Below, piece after piece: positions 39,368 to 53,717 of a DNA stretch of 64,000 bases; position 1 is the first letter of the stretch, and each line of letters begins with the position of its first letter. The position numbers and the translations under genes were made by a program. The notes under the pieces are model-generated. The model searched no databases and had not been told where the DNA came from. It was given only the letters and a program-made list of their open reading frames with translations. Origin of the DNA: Lyophyllum atratum (Eukaryota > Basidiomycota > Agaricomycetes > Agaricales > Lyophyllaceae); contig JACGCN010000012.1 of NCBI GenBank assembly GCA_014905825.1, positions 496,001-560,000 on the forward strand, read 5' to 3'.

Positions 39368-40178
39368 ATGTCCGACGATGAGCAGCACAACCAGGCCATC
39401 GAGTCTGTAAGTCCTGCCGCTTGTTATCTATTTTATCGATCCTATTTCTCATCGCTCACCATGTCCAGGCGTCCGCAGGAGCGTCTTTGACCTTCCCCAT
39501 GCAGTGCTCTGCACTCCGCAAAAACGGTCACGTAGTCATCAAGGGTGAGTGTTCTGTGAGGCTGAGCCTTTTTTAGAGCTCACACGCGTGGTCTAGGCCG
39601 CCCTTGCAAAATCGTCGACATGTCTACCTCCAAGACCGGCAAGCACGGTCACGCCAAGGTCCATCTTGTTGCCATCGACGTGAGTTATCTCCGTTTACTC
39701 GCGATTATGGCGATCTGGACGCTGATCATGCCCTGATCAGATTTTCACTGGCAAAAAAATGGTGAGTTTCATTGCAATCAGGCCGCGATACAGCCCTTCT
39801 CACGACTTTACAGGAAGATATCTCTCCTTCTACCCACAACATGGATGTCCCCAATGTCAGGCGTAACGAATACCAGCTCGTGAGTGCAACCTGATCAGCC
39901 TGGATCTCAATCTGACGCAGCTGTAAGGTCAACATCGATGACGGTTTCCTCAATCTCATGAACGCCGACGGTGTCTCCAAGGATGATGTCAAGGTGCCTG
40001 AGGGCGACCTTGGCAAGGAAATCCAGACTGGATTCGAGGAGGGCAAGGATCTCCTTGTCACCATCATCAGCGCTATGAACGAGGAGCAGGTACGCTACTT
40101 TACATCCAACCTCCTTTCCATTCGCTTATTTTCACTTTCTAGGCCATTTCATGCAAGGAGGCGCCTAAGGGCAGTTAG
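39368..40178 (+). CDS. Translation elongation/initiation factor eIF5A
   Basis: Helps ribosomes through polyproline and other stalling sequences and assists termination. Seven exons (39368-39406, 39469-39544, 39597-39679, 39741-39761, 39814-39879, 39928-40089, 40143-40178) give 160 residues, the expected size. The hypusination loop is [14 protein letters not shown], with the modified lysine after TG. Exon 4 is only 21 nt (IFTGKKM). N-terminus is acidic (MSDDEQ), and the C-terminal OB-fold region ends [10 protein letters not shown]. The gene for this abundant protein has six introns within 160 codons. Confidence 0.96.
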
Positions 40179-42692
40179 AGGGTCTCTTGTTCATGGGTGA
40201 GCGCCCTCGTACCCGTCATTGCATCTTGATCTAACGATATCGCCGTTTTTGTTCAGGCTTTTTGTATTCTTTATCCGGTGCTACCTGTGTATGTGGTTAT
40301 AGTTATCGCCTTTTCCCATCATCAGCCTATCCGAGTCACCCAGCATCTTCCTCCCTCGTGTTACATATTGGTTTTGAGCCTACCCCGCTCGCCATAGTCC
40401 GACTTCATATCTGTTTGTTGTATTCAATTGATGAATGTAGGAAATGGAAAACGCAGCATTGTTATTTCTATTTCAGAATTCTAAACGCTTCTCCTGGTAG
40501 GCGCTCAGTGCTTTTTTTTTATGCAGCATGATCCGCACATGTTCAAAATTTACCACACTTGCGGCTTGTTGACCTGCTGTTTACTCGCTTCTCTAGATTC
40601 CACCGACATAACTTCAGTCCACAGATCAATGATTTGATAGAACGTAGATAAGTTCCCGCCAGAATCCAGTGTATGATTAAATATGTAACGCGTAGATGGT
40701 CGATGTCATGTAACATGAGGCAGACGTGCAGGTCTTTCGACTCATCGTATGGCATCTTCACTTTTACTTTAGGGTAACTGTGTGCTGAAGCTACCTCGAT
40801 TCCTTTCCCCCTCAGGGCTTGCGCTGTTTAGCCGCGTGAAGGAATGCCGACCAAGGGGGTGGCGGAAATCGAATCCCGCGCATAGGGGCGAGGGTGGCCA
40901 TCGTCGAGGAATTTAGTCAAGTAGCGCCAGGTGGTACCCAGAAATGCCGTGGATATACATCACGTAGGACCGACCGATGCAGTCCCTGGGGCGTTGTGCG
41001 ACCGCCGAAGTATCACCAACCTATCGAATCGAGCGAGACAGCACACGAATGCTTATGGAAGGCCGGCTTGAGATCCTCGTCGATTTAGAGACGCTCCGCG
41101 GGAGGACCTTGCAGCGGCCGACCAGCCCGCTTGATACTTTATAGCCCAGTAGTGGGTACTTGCATCGCTCAGTCAAAATGGACCGCTAGAGCGGGCTTGA
41201 GCCGCGCCCGGTTAAGAGGGGGAAGGGGCTACACGAGGGAAGACGTCTGGGGTGGGCTTGACGACCGGGAAGCGCAGCCCAGTCGGCTTGGCCTCGAGGC
41301 GTGCGGTGTCTCTCTGCCCGGTAGCCAACTCTTCTCCAACCGCTTATGTCTCCTCGCCCTGTACGGCGATGTCGATGGACGAGACCCAAGAGTGAGGGAT
41401 GCGATGCTGAGGCACTAGTATTTTAGAGACGCCGAGCACTGGAGACGTTACCTGTTAAGCGCCACATATCGTTGACGTGGGTGGACGCAACACCAGCCGC
41501 GTCAGCCCGGAAACTCATCATGGTGTCCCCCAATGTTGCGGCGCGGTGCAGGGTTACCTGGCACGCCTTGTCCCCTTTGACGGCCAAATCGGATGGTAAG
41601 CTAGAATGTAGGTTCGTTTCTAGCGCTATGGTAGGTGGAGTAGTAGCCGGAGCGCCAAGGGTAGGGAGGTCGCGGCTCGCACTCGTATAGTCGCTGGGCA
41701 CCTGCTCCTTGCGGGACTTGGGCAAGTGGCCGGGTTGATGGAAAAGGATTCACCGCTTCGGTATCCTATCCATATGCCGCGCGACCTGCTAATGTCATGA
41801 TCTTTCTTCGAACGATTCTCAACAAGGGCTAGCAGACGAATATTCCGTGGTCCCCGTTTCCTACTAATAATAACTATTCTTGCTTTGTCGTGTTGAGTGT
41901 GTATCCACCGCCCCTAGTGAGTATGTGGGTACTGTGGATGATTGGGTTTTGTCACCGGGTATATAGTTAATACCTACAGATGTTGCATCATCCAATCAAG
42001 TCTGCTACCTTCAAAACACGGGCGGCGGCGCCGACATGAAACGCAGCGAAAGAAATCAATCTGATGTTGACGGACCACTGCAGGTACAGGAGGCGCTTAC
42101 AGCCGCTCGGCTTCCAACCATCTTCCGAGCTTCGTCAGACAGCGCTAAAAAGTGGCATGTATCTCATTCACCGTTTCGAGAGCATATGAGAAGCGCAAGA
42201 TGCCAGATACGCTCTGCTTCCGACATTTGGAGGAGTGGAATCAGGGGCCAAGTTGGTTGAACTGGAGCAGGTTTGGCGCCACACACCATTTTCGGACAAG
42301 GCCGAGTCGCGCCACAGAACGCGAGCATCTGAGGCAGGGTTTTCAAGCGTCATTTCTGCGCACTCTGAAGCTTGAGGTGTCCTAACATCATGAATCTTCA
42401 TACTTATGAGTGAACGTTCCCTGGTAATTTCTGTGCTCCGTGCTCTGGTACAGCATGACATTCACATGCAAACGCGACGCGCGTTTCCAGGCTTTGTGAT
42501 ATCACACGTGGGTCGGTCTGGAAGTGCTATCTGAGACTCCAATTTACTTAAAAGAGGGTGAACGTAGTTTGAGACATCCTCAGGGATCTCTTCTTAACTT
42601 CTTCCTCCCTCTTCTAGGTAAAGTTCCTTGTTATGCATCTTAACTTCTCCTCACTCTTATAGTCTGCAGAGCCTTGAACTTTTCTTGCAAAA
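40179..42692. other. 2.5-kb region without recognisable genes
   Basis: Holds the eIF5A 3' UTR and then sequence with no gene I can support. A GC-rich patch (about 40960-41450) carries overlapping open frames on both strands with no family match I know. A minus-strand frame at 41423-41725 has a sequence faintly reminiscent of retroelement gag-like proteins (LGDTMMSFR), too weak to call. The right end is AT-richer; a probable 5'-UTR intron of the next gene (GTAAAG at about 42618 to TTATAG at about 42661) lies there. Possibly decayed mobile-element DNA. Confidence 0.45.
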
Positions 42693-43112
42693 ATGAGCAG
42701 CATTCCTTCTCGGTCCAAGCAGCCTGTGATGGTACCTTGGTCCCGTGAACGTCTCTATCGCGAACGCGCTCTCGCGTTGGCAGCGGCGGGCATCGACGAT
42801 GACTTCCCTCTCGAACCCACTCCCGACACCCCTAGTCCCACCATCGAGTCGGTTGACCAACTCGTTGACCAACTCGCCAAAGAATCACGCCGCCGGGGAA
42901 AGCGTGCAGCCGACAGATTCGCAAACCGAAATGCAGACGTCACTCCCGGCCAGACCAAAGATCAGTCCCTGGACGACTTCCTTGATGAGATCATGTCTCT
43001 CTCGAAGCGAGGAAGACCTCAGAACTCGAACGACGAAGATTCGAACGCTGGAGGACAGGATGGGACCGAGCAAACCAGCGGGAAAAAGGAAATTCGGAAA
43101 AAGAAGAATTAA
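42693..43112 (+). CDS. Small basic-tailed protein of unknown function
   Basis: Single open frame of 139 residues, not recognised. It begins MSSIPSRSKQPVMVPWSRER, has an acidic Pro/Thr middle (FPLEPTPDTPSPT), an amphipathic stretch with Leu/Asp/Gln heptad-like spacing (SVDQLVDQLAKESRRRG), then LDDFLDEIMSLSKRGR, and ends in a Lys-rich tail (KKEIRKKKN) that could be nuclear-localising. The ATG has an A-rich context after a plausible 5'-UTR intron, which supports a real gene. No membrane segment or signal peptide. Confidence 0.5.
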   Translation: MSSIPSRSKQPVMVPWSRERLYRERALALAAAGIDDDFPLEPTPDTPSPTIESVDQLVDQLAKESRRRGKRAADRFANRNADVTPGQTKDQSLDDFLDEIMSLSKRGRPQNSNDEDSNAGGQDGTEQTSGKKEIRKKKN

Positions 43113-43639
43113 AGCTTCTGAACTCCCATGTGTAGGTGAGGCGATGTATGCATGATGACTTATAACTACCAGTGTACTGTATCACTGCTCCTGTTGCTGA
43201 GCTGAATTCATCGTTCGTCACGACGGTGGCACAATCCGGACACATGCACTGAAGTCTAAGGCTCATCCCAAGGCTCGTCGTCGAAAACGTCTTACTTAGT
43301 CTTGGGTATTTCCAGGGTCCCAGGGGCAAGGAAATACAGGAACCCATCTACCATTCCCATTACCATGATACTCAATAGCTCACCCTCAACGATGGAGGAG
43401 ATCGGCATGAAACCAAATAAAATGAATTACATGAGCGGCGGTGACAAGTACGAAACACATCGAAGAGCCCAGCATGCTGAATCTCCTCTTCGTTTTTTTT
43501 CTCCTCGCTCCAATAACCGACCACCCCCCTTCCGTCAGTAATCACGCCCGCGGGACCTCACGGGCACGTTGACGTTCTCCAAATTTCATCCCATTGCGCT
43601 CGATGTACTCATCTATTGATATGACAACGGGTAGAGATT
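43113..43639. other. Convergent intergenic region
   Basis: About 530 bp between the small unknown gene and SEC61 alpha, with their 3' ends. No gene supported. Confidence 0.5.
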
Positions 43640-45581
43640 TTACATCAAGTCACCAAACGCGGCCATTTCGGGACCACCAGATTCCTAGAGTAAGATAAAC
43701 TGTCAGCCATATATTCAAACCCGGGAGCACACGAAAGGCACTCACCCTCATACCAATCTCCCAGTCTGACGAGCAAGAAACCGGGGTCAGTCAATGGAAA
43801 CAAGCAGAACGGAATAAAATATACGCACAGCTGTAAATAATAGTAACGGCCATGAGGATACCGGTTCCACTGCCGATGGCTCCCATGAGATCGGCGGCGA
43901 CGGACAAAAGACCGAGGATGGCACCACCAAAAGCGGCAGCGGTGGGAATGATACGCTTCAGCTCCTTGTACATGGAACCTTCACGGTGGCCAGCCATAAC
44001 CTGTAGTATTGCAACGTCAGTCATCGCAGGTAAGGGACAGATGAGAGACGCACCATCTGCTGATCCTTGAGTTGCTTGGCAACGTCCCGAGGGCCGGAAC
44101 CAGAGACTTCAATCCAAGTCTTGGAGAAAAGGGCGCAGGCGGAGAGCATGAATGTGATATAGACAGCGGTGTGGATAGGGTCGAGGATTGCCTCCTTCAT
44201 TGTGTGAGGGGGGGAGATGTAGTAGGCAATGCCTGACTTGGCAATCAGTTGAGGAGAGTCATCCATCGGCTGACGGGCAATGAGCAAAAACTTGTATCGA
44301 AAAAAAAGAAAACACACCTCCCAGACGCCAAGAAGCTTGACGAAGAAGTTCGAGGGGAAACGGGTGGCGAGCATCTGCGAAACAATGAAGACGTTCGAGG
44401 TCAAGGCGGACTCCAGCATGATGGGCATGTTCGAGGTGTAGAAGAGCTTGATGGGGTAAGAACCACGTTGGCCGCGGAATTTGTTGCTCTTGACGGGGAT
44501 CTCGACACGGAAGCCCTGAAGGTAGATGACAACGGCAAAGATAACAATAGTGGCGATGAGATTCATGACGTTGGGGAGACGGTCACGCCAGAAGGCCTCA
44601 CGGAGGGCGCGGCCCTTGTCGTTCCAGGTGAAAAGGAGGTGGAAGAGAGCAACGAGGGCGCCTTCGAACTCGGGGCCACGGCCGGTGTTGACGGTGGTGG
44701 GGGAGAATGCCTTCCAAACGATGGACTCGCAGATGTTGGTCGCAATGAAGAGGTTGATACCGGAGCCAAGACCGTAGCCCTTTTGGAGAAGCTCGTCGAG
44801 GAGGATAACGATGAGAGCGGCGACGACTAGCTGGATGATGAGCAGAAGGCAGACACCTGCGCCGAGGTCGCTGGGTTGACCGTAGAGTCCAGTGAGGACA
44901 TAGACGGTGGCCTGACCGAGCGAGATGATAAGAGCAAAGACTGAATCATGGAAAGACGTTCGTCAGTAATCAAAGTAAAAATAGTCTGCAGTATGACGAA
45001 AATGTGAATGGGGTTACGACAACGCGCCTATGCAACATGGCATTACTGCGCGCCGTTCACGTTTATTCGAGTCCAATGCAATCCAATACCACGAAATGGA
45101 CTAGGTGAGAAGCACTCACGTTTCTGGCCGCCGCTGAAAAGAGCGCGATCCTCCTTTAACGCAAAGTCGACGTCAATCAGGTTAGCGCCAGCGAGAAGTT
45201 GCATAATCATTCCGGAGGTGACGATGGGCGTGATACCGAGTTCCATGAGAGTACCGCGATTCGAGGCCAAGATGACTCGCATCCAGTAGAGCGGGTCGGA
45301 TGAGTCGGACGACATGATGCCGTACAGGGGAACTTGGGAGCATACGAGGAAAATGAGCAGGGTTACGGCCGTCCAGAGTATCTTTTGGTTGAAGGGAACC
45401 TGGGGTGGCGGTTGAGAATCGAGAAGTAAAGCAGGATATGTTCTATTTTACCTTGCGATCCGGTGACGAGACCTCTGGGAGGATGGGAAGGAACGGACGG
45501 ACGAGATTCAGAAACCGAACTGGAGAGGAGGTCAGCAAATAGAACACGAGAAAGAACAGAGAAAGACAGACATCCGCTCAT
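43640..45581 (-). CDS. SEC61: Protein translocation channel subunit SEC61 alpha
   Basis: Pore-forming subunit of the ER translocon. Multi-exon on the minus strand. The first exon codes only MSG plus one base (ATG at 45581), then [17 protein letters not shown] follows. Further blocks: [19 protein letters not shown], the plug/TM2 region [39 protein letters not shown], the cytosolic loops [20 protein letters not shown] and [20 protein letters not shown] (ribosome contacts), and multiple hydrophobic membrane helices, including [20 protein letters not shown]. It ends [12 protein letters not shown]. Sequence is close to universally conserved SEC61A, so the identification is firm; only minor splice sites were left unchecked. 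Confidence 0.95.
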
Positions 45582-46160
45582 GGTGGGGGACGAGAAACAA
45601 GTGGTGGTGGAGAATGTCAACGCTCGATCGCCACCTCATTCTTTTCCAGACGTGGCAGCTGACGTAAGCAGATCAGGTTAGGGTTACACGTTCAGCTCAT
45701 CTTATCTTATCGCACGGCAGAACAATTCACGCCCACTTCAACTGAGCCTGTTGAATGTTCCTGGAAAACACACAAATGACAACCTCCATCAGCCCTCGGG
45801 GCCCGACAGTCGCGAGAAGCATATCTAAGGCTAGGTCTCCCCTCCCCCCGGCCCCTCAAGACCATATCCCGCTCTGGAGTCTGCGTTGATAGATCATCAA
45901 CATGGTGCTTAGCCGTTTATAGCAACCACGCGAGTCCTCGGGCATACCCACATGCGACTTGTGCGGAAGCACCGGGACGCGCCACCCAGGACGCCAGGGT
46001 TGGGCTGGTTACTATATGTACTCACCTACAACAGGTACCGTCAGAACCTGTGTATAACATCCAACACTGGCCCTGTGTTCAGAGGTATAATAAGTAACCG
46101 TGACCAGGTCGCCAAAGTCGCTACCAGTTGGCTAACCCCCCTCATCGCCACTTGGACAAA
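45582..46160. promoter_or_regulatory. Divergent promoter region, SEC61 alpha and GMC oxidoreductase
   Basis: 579 bp between divergent starts; no clear core promoter motif recognised. Confidence 0.5.
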
Positions 46161-49025
<2,865 letters not shown>

Positions 49026-49455
49026 TGTTATTTTGAATGTTTTCAGTTCTTCTTGTTGTCTGTTTTCATATGGACGCTGTAGAGATCGGATTTTCGTATC
49101 ATTATTCCACGGATGGATGCCCTCGCTACGGCTGGTAGTGTACCATATATCCAATTTATATGTATGGGATTGTCTTCAAGAAATGTACGGCCCCAGCCTA
49201 GTATGATTATGCTAGGGGCTCTCTTGTGTTAGTCCAAATCCCCCTCCTGTCAGACGAATGGGTCAATTCTGGTGTGCTCTTTGGTCGCCATGTAGCAGCC
49301 GAGTATGTACCCAAGGAAGGGGCGATCTCCACCGGTAGTTCTCGATTTTGTCCAACATTTGAGGCTGTGAGAAGTACCTTGGCTTGGGGAGGTAAAGCCA
49401 TGAATCGTAGTATGCGATCAATACGCTCGTGGTGCTGCAAAACATCCTCTGGGAA
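49026..49455. other. Convergent intergenic region
   Basis: 430 bp between the GMC gene and the TKL kinase; 3' ends only. Confidence 0.5.
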
Positions 49456-51049
49456 TTATGAGACGCGACTAGCCCAGGTTATGAGCTCCAGACGTTGCGC
49501 ATCATCGAGCGGGCGGAGATACTGTCCCGCCTCAGGCTGGGGTGGGTCAGCCCGTGGCGGTAGGCTGTTTAGCGCATCGGACATGCTAGGGCGTTTGTCT
49601 GGGTCCATCCCCCAGCAACGCTGGATGACATCCCAAAGACTGTCGTCCAACCCCAGAGGCGCGCAAAGAGTTTTCCAGGGTTCGCAGTGCAAGGGCCGAG
49701 CAGGCCTTTGGCCTTTCATCACTTTTAGAATTACTGGATAGTCACTGTTAACGTCATGGAAAGGAATATTCCCCGAGAAAACCTGCAGCATCGTATGAGC
49801 AGGATACTTTGAGATGTACGCAAAGACGGTACCTCGTAACACACACATGCAAAGGCATAGACATCGCTTTTTATGCTGTTGGTAGCTTGAGACCCATCCA
49901 ATAGTTCCGGGGCTGTCCATCGTGGGGTTCCGCCTGTTTGGTTGGAAGAGAAGGAGGAAAGCCTCAGCGCCTGGGAGTCGGACGCTGTCGATAGTCCAAA
50001 ATCAGCCAGACACGCGCGATGCGTGTCTGTGATTAAGATGTTGACCTTTGAATGAATTAGCAGGAAAGAAAACAATCGCGATGCGCATGCTCACAGCTTT
50101 GAGATCACCATGGACGATGGCTGGCTGCATGGTGTGTAGGTATTCCAGACCTTCTGCGATATCTGTGACCTGGAATGATCTAAGATTTCGAGTCCTATTT
50201 GTGACGGATGTTACTCACCAGCGAGACGCGATTCGCATCAGAGACTCGTCGCAAAAATGACTGAACATTACCATTGTCCATCCAAGGCGAGACCAGACCA
50301 ATCTTCGTGTGATTGTTGTTGACGTGGTGTAGACAGAGGAATGGAAGCACGTTCGTGTGTCGTAACTGGCGCCATATCAGCGTCTCATGAAGGACTTTCT
50401 ACAACGACGTGTTAGCCAAGGTATGCGGATGACAGAATAGGACTAACCTTGAAGTGTTCAGTCAAATCAGACGTCATGTATACCTTCAAGACTTTGACAG
50501 CAACTTGCTGATCCTGAAATTTCCCTTTCCATACATCACCGAACTGTCCAGCAGCAACCGCATCAGTGCCATCCAGAGACACCTGATTTCGTAGAAGAAG
50601 GTTGGGATAAAGGCCTGATCTTCTGGAAAGTCGAAGTAATGCATTCATGAACGGGCTTCTGAATATCGTGTCGAGATGGGGAAGATCGAGTAGCTGTCAT
50701 AGAACTTGTATCATAGGTAATGGATGGAGATACCAAGCAGATCACGTACCATTTGGAACAAATCGAGCATAGATTGAGCTTTGTCCCCGCGAAGATCAAC
50801 AACGCGTTTGTACTGCTCTGCGCTACTCACGACTTCGAAAAGTCGGACGCAGATAGCATCAACATCGAGCGCTACAATCTCCTTCAGCCCATCCACAGCA
50901 TCGATGTCTGTGTGGAATGAGCGCAGTTGGTCACTGATTTCTTTAAAGCAGTACAAGGACTTGAGAGTATCCCATGATTTCCAGGTCGCGACACAAGCCT
51001 GTAGCCCCGCCACGTCGTCGAGGGTGCCATAAGTGAATATGGTAAGGCG
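49456..51049 (-). CDS. TKL-like protein kinase (Agaricomycete expanded family), 5' end unresolved
   Basis: Serine/threonine or dual-specificity kinase domain of the tyrosine-kinase-like group that is expanded in mushroom-forming fungi. Read on the minus strand over about seven exons: a helical N-terminal region (LTIFTYGTLDDVAGLQACV, FKEISDQLRSFHTDIDAVDG), then the catalytic domain: AAGQFGDVWKGKF, QQVAVKVLKVY, LIWRQLRHTNVLPFL, VSPWMDNGNVQSFL, IVHGDLKAVN, LADFGLSTA, GTPRWTAPELLDG, KSDVYAFACVCYEV and the C-lobe CWGMDPDKRPSM. VAVK lysine, HGD (for HRD) and DFG are all present, so it should be catalytically competent, although HGD is variant. No in-frame ATG is seen at the beginning of the first exon shown, and the frame continues upstream through a 51050-51101 intron into the preceding gene. 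Biological role unknown. Confidence 0.75.
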
Positions 51050-52236
51050 CTGTGTGGTTTATACATCAGTTACGGTTTCTAGCGGGAACAGATAACTTCA
51101 CTGGAAACAATATGGAGCTGCTAGCCCATTCAGTACATTCCGTCCGTGCGAAAAGTCGAAACCTGGCTTGAACAGTATATATGAGATCTAATCGGTTCGC
51201 GTTTAGCCAGGCTGCAGGCTTCTCCACTTCCGACGAGTATCGAAGGAAGCCGCCGAGAGAAGTTTGTGGCAAAGGCTTGTCTGTAGGGTCTGGCTGCAGC
51301 AGAGAGGTAGTCGACTTTGGACTTGGACTTGTTTCCGATGCGATGGGACTGTCAATGGTTGCATCCTCGAAGCCGGTGAAGCTCCAGTTCACAGGAAGCA
51401 CAAGGTATGTATGGCCTTCAAGCTCAATTGCCGAGGGCCGCACAATCGGATCCCTGTCGTTACGACGATGAATTGTTAAGCGCTACACGGTATAACAGTG
51501 AGAGAGTCTCGTCGCACATGGTAAAACACTTGTTGTAGAAGTCTTGCGCGACATCGGTAAGAGACAAATCTGCTGGCAACGGCGGTGGCTGTTTTGCTTC
51601 GTATAGCTGTAGGCCTTTGGGTTACGAAGGTAAGGAGCAGCATGAAATGCATGGCCTACGTTGAACATTACGCTTACGGCCTCCAGACCCTTCCATGGGC
51701 GGGCATCAGTCCACATTTCGAGAATGAGGCATCCGAGACTCCAGATATCGACTTTGGCGGTATAACCCTGCTTGCTCGTATTGATGACTTCAGGCGCCAT
51801 CCAGTATAGGGAGCCCTGAAGAGCGGTAAACACCAGTCCATCGTTGTCTGCATGCTTCGAGATGGCAAAGTCAGAGATCTTGCATGTCCCGTCAGTTTGA
51901 ACAAGGATGTTATCGGCTTTGAGATCCTGAAAGTATTTCCAGGCTTCAGCGGACATGGGACACGGATGAGGCATTATCAAATCGGCTGACCCGGTGAAGG
52001 ACCTTATGACTGTGAAGATATGCAAGTCCCTTAAGAATCTGGGCAGTAAACGATTTTGTGATGTTTTGCGAAAATGGCCCAAATTTCTTCAGGGTGCTCG
52101 ATAATGTTCCGCCGGGAACATATTCCATGAAGCTACGGAAAATGAATGAATTTTGTTCAAGAGATATTTTGCATCCCGGTGCCTGGAGTGACACCTACAT
52201 ATTTGCGAGTGTCGCGATCTCCTCGAAGTGGATGTA

Positions 52237-52253
52237 CATCAGAAGAATTACAA
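52237..52253 (+). repeat. Left terminal inverted repeat
   Basis: 17 bp CATCAGAAGAATTACAA, perfect inverted match to 53701-53717; preceded by TA. Confidence 0.9.
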
Positions 52254-53700
52254 GTTCGCCTTTTGGCCCGTTCGATACTTCTGTAAGGATGATAACTGAT
52301 GAAAAGGGCCGAAAAGTGAAAAGTATAAACAACTTTTATAATCTCAGTCCACATTCTTATACAAGTAGAAAATGCTTCTGTAAGCCGCAAAAACAGTTGA
52401 AAAGGTGCATGAAAAGGACTTCGAAAACGAGAAAGCTTCTTAAAACTGATGATAAAAGGACTACCAGAAGTCATAAATACGTGACCGTATACAGGTAGTA
52501 TTACATGCTACCTTCAGATAACCCCTCGTCGTGTCCCACAATGGTAAGTAGAGCTGGTGCGAGCGCGTGAGAGAATGTATTAGAGACATGTTAACGACGT
52601 ACTTACTGCCTCCCATGATGTCTTCAACACCAGCTCCAGAGCCAACATGAATGTCTTGCGCTACACACTCGCGCCTTACTGCTAGGCGAGTCTGTGAGGA
52701 GAGCGGCCATTGCATCAACCTGCATAATGCATGAACAAGATCCGATGGCAGGGGTGGAGATGGGGAACATACCTTCTGTGTCCCTACCCGCTTCCGCCAA
52801 AATGGAGTTCCTCCTCGTGCACAAGTGACACCATCCCAAACAACAGCTACCCAAACTGCTGCACCTGTACTTGCGTGCGGAACACCCTCGACCCCACCAA
52901 GATATTCGCATCTGCTGAATATGAAGCTTTATGAATATATAGATAGGGTGTGAAAAATGGTGACGCACCAACTGCCTTCGAGCTCGGTCCCACGTCTCCC
53001 TCTAGTGTCAAGACAGACAAACACGTCCTAAAATCAAGGGTAGGAAATTCGAGTAAGCAAAGGATGTTGAATAAGTTGAAGTGTGATCGCGACGAAGTAG
53101 ACAGGATACAGTGTTTGTGCCCAACATTGGGTGCCCACAAAAAATAGGCAATCGAGAGACAGGGTCGATCACAAACACCAGGGGGAAACATGCACCCCAA
53201 CAAATTCCGAATAGCGTGAGTGCGCGATGGGACTGCATGAGGGACGGGAGGCCGCGGGAGGATGGGAGGGGAAGAAAACGGGTGGTGTCGTCGCAACTGG
53301 CAGTTGTAGCGGAGTTTAAAGGACTTGGGCGAAAAAAAAACTGAAGAAGTTGAAGCCACACGTCGTCGACTCGTGCTGATTCCTTCGTTGTAGCCTGGTG
53401 GTGCCACAGGTGGGTACGACTCTGTAGTGTAGCTGTTAGTTGCGTACTGCATGTGAGCCCTCTCACCACACTGTGCTGGTTAATCGTTCAATGCTCGATG
53501 ATGGCAAAGTTTTTGTGCACGTTGGAGGGTGATTGATTCAATCGTAGCCGCGTCTATGCTACGACGTTTGAGCGCTCAGCGAAAGGACACGGAAAGACAA
53601 AAGGAACTGTAAGTGATACACTCAAAGTACGCAAAGTACGCAAAAGGGTCCTCAGAAGTGATTGATAAGGGGAAGTGGTGAAAAGTCCCCCCAAAAGTCA

Positions 53701-53717
53701 TTGTAATTCTTCTGATG
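53701..53717 (-). repeat. Right terminal inverted repeat
   Basis: 17 bp, reverse complement of 52237-52253. Followed by C and then TA. Confidence 0.9.

Noticed and set aside
40830..40900. tRNA-like A and B box (TAGCCGCGTGAAGG and AAATCGAATCCC)
   Set aside because: The T-arm pairs imperfectly and no 7-bp acceptor stem can be formed.
41131..41418. 95-codon frame in the GC-rich patch
   Set aside because: Open on both strands as expected from high GC; no recognisable protein.
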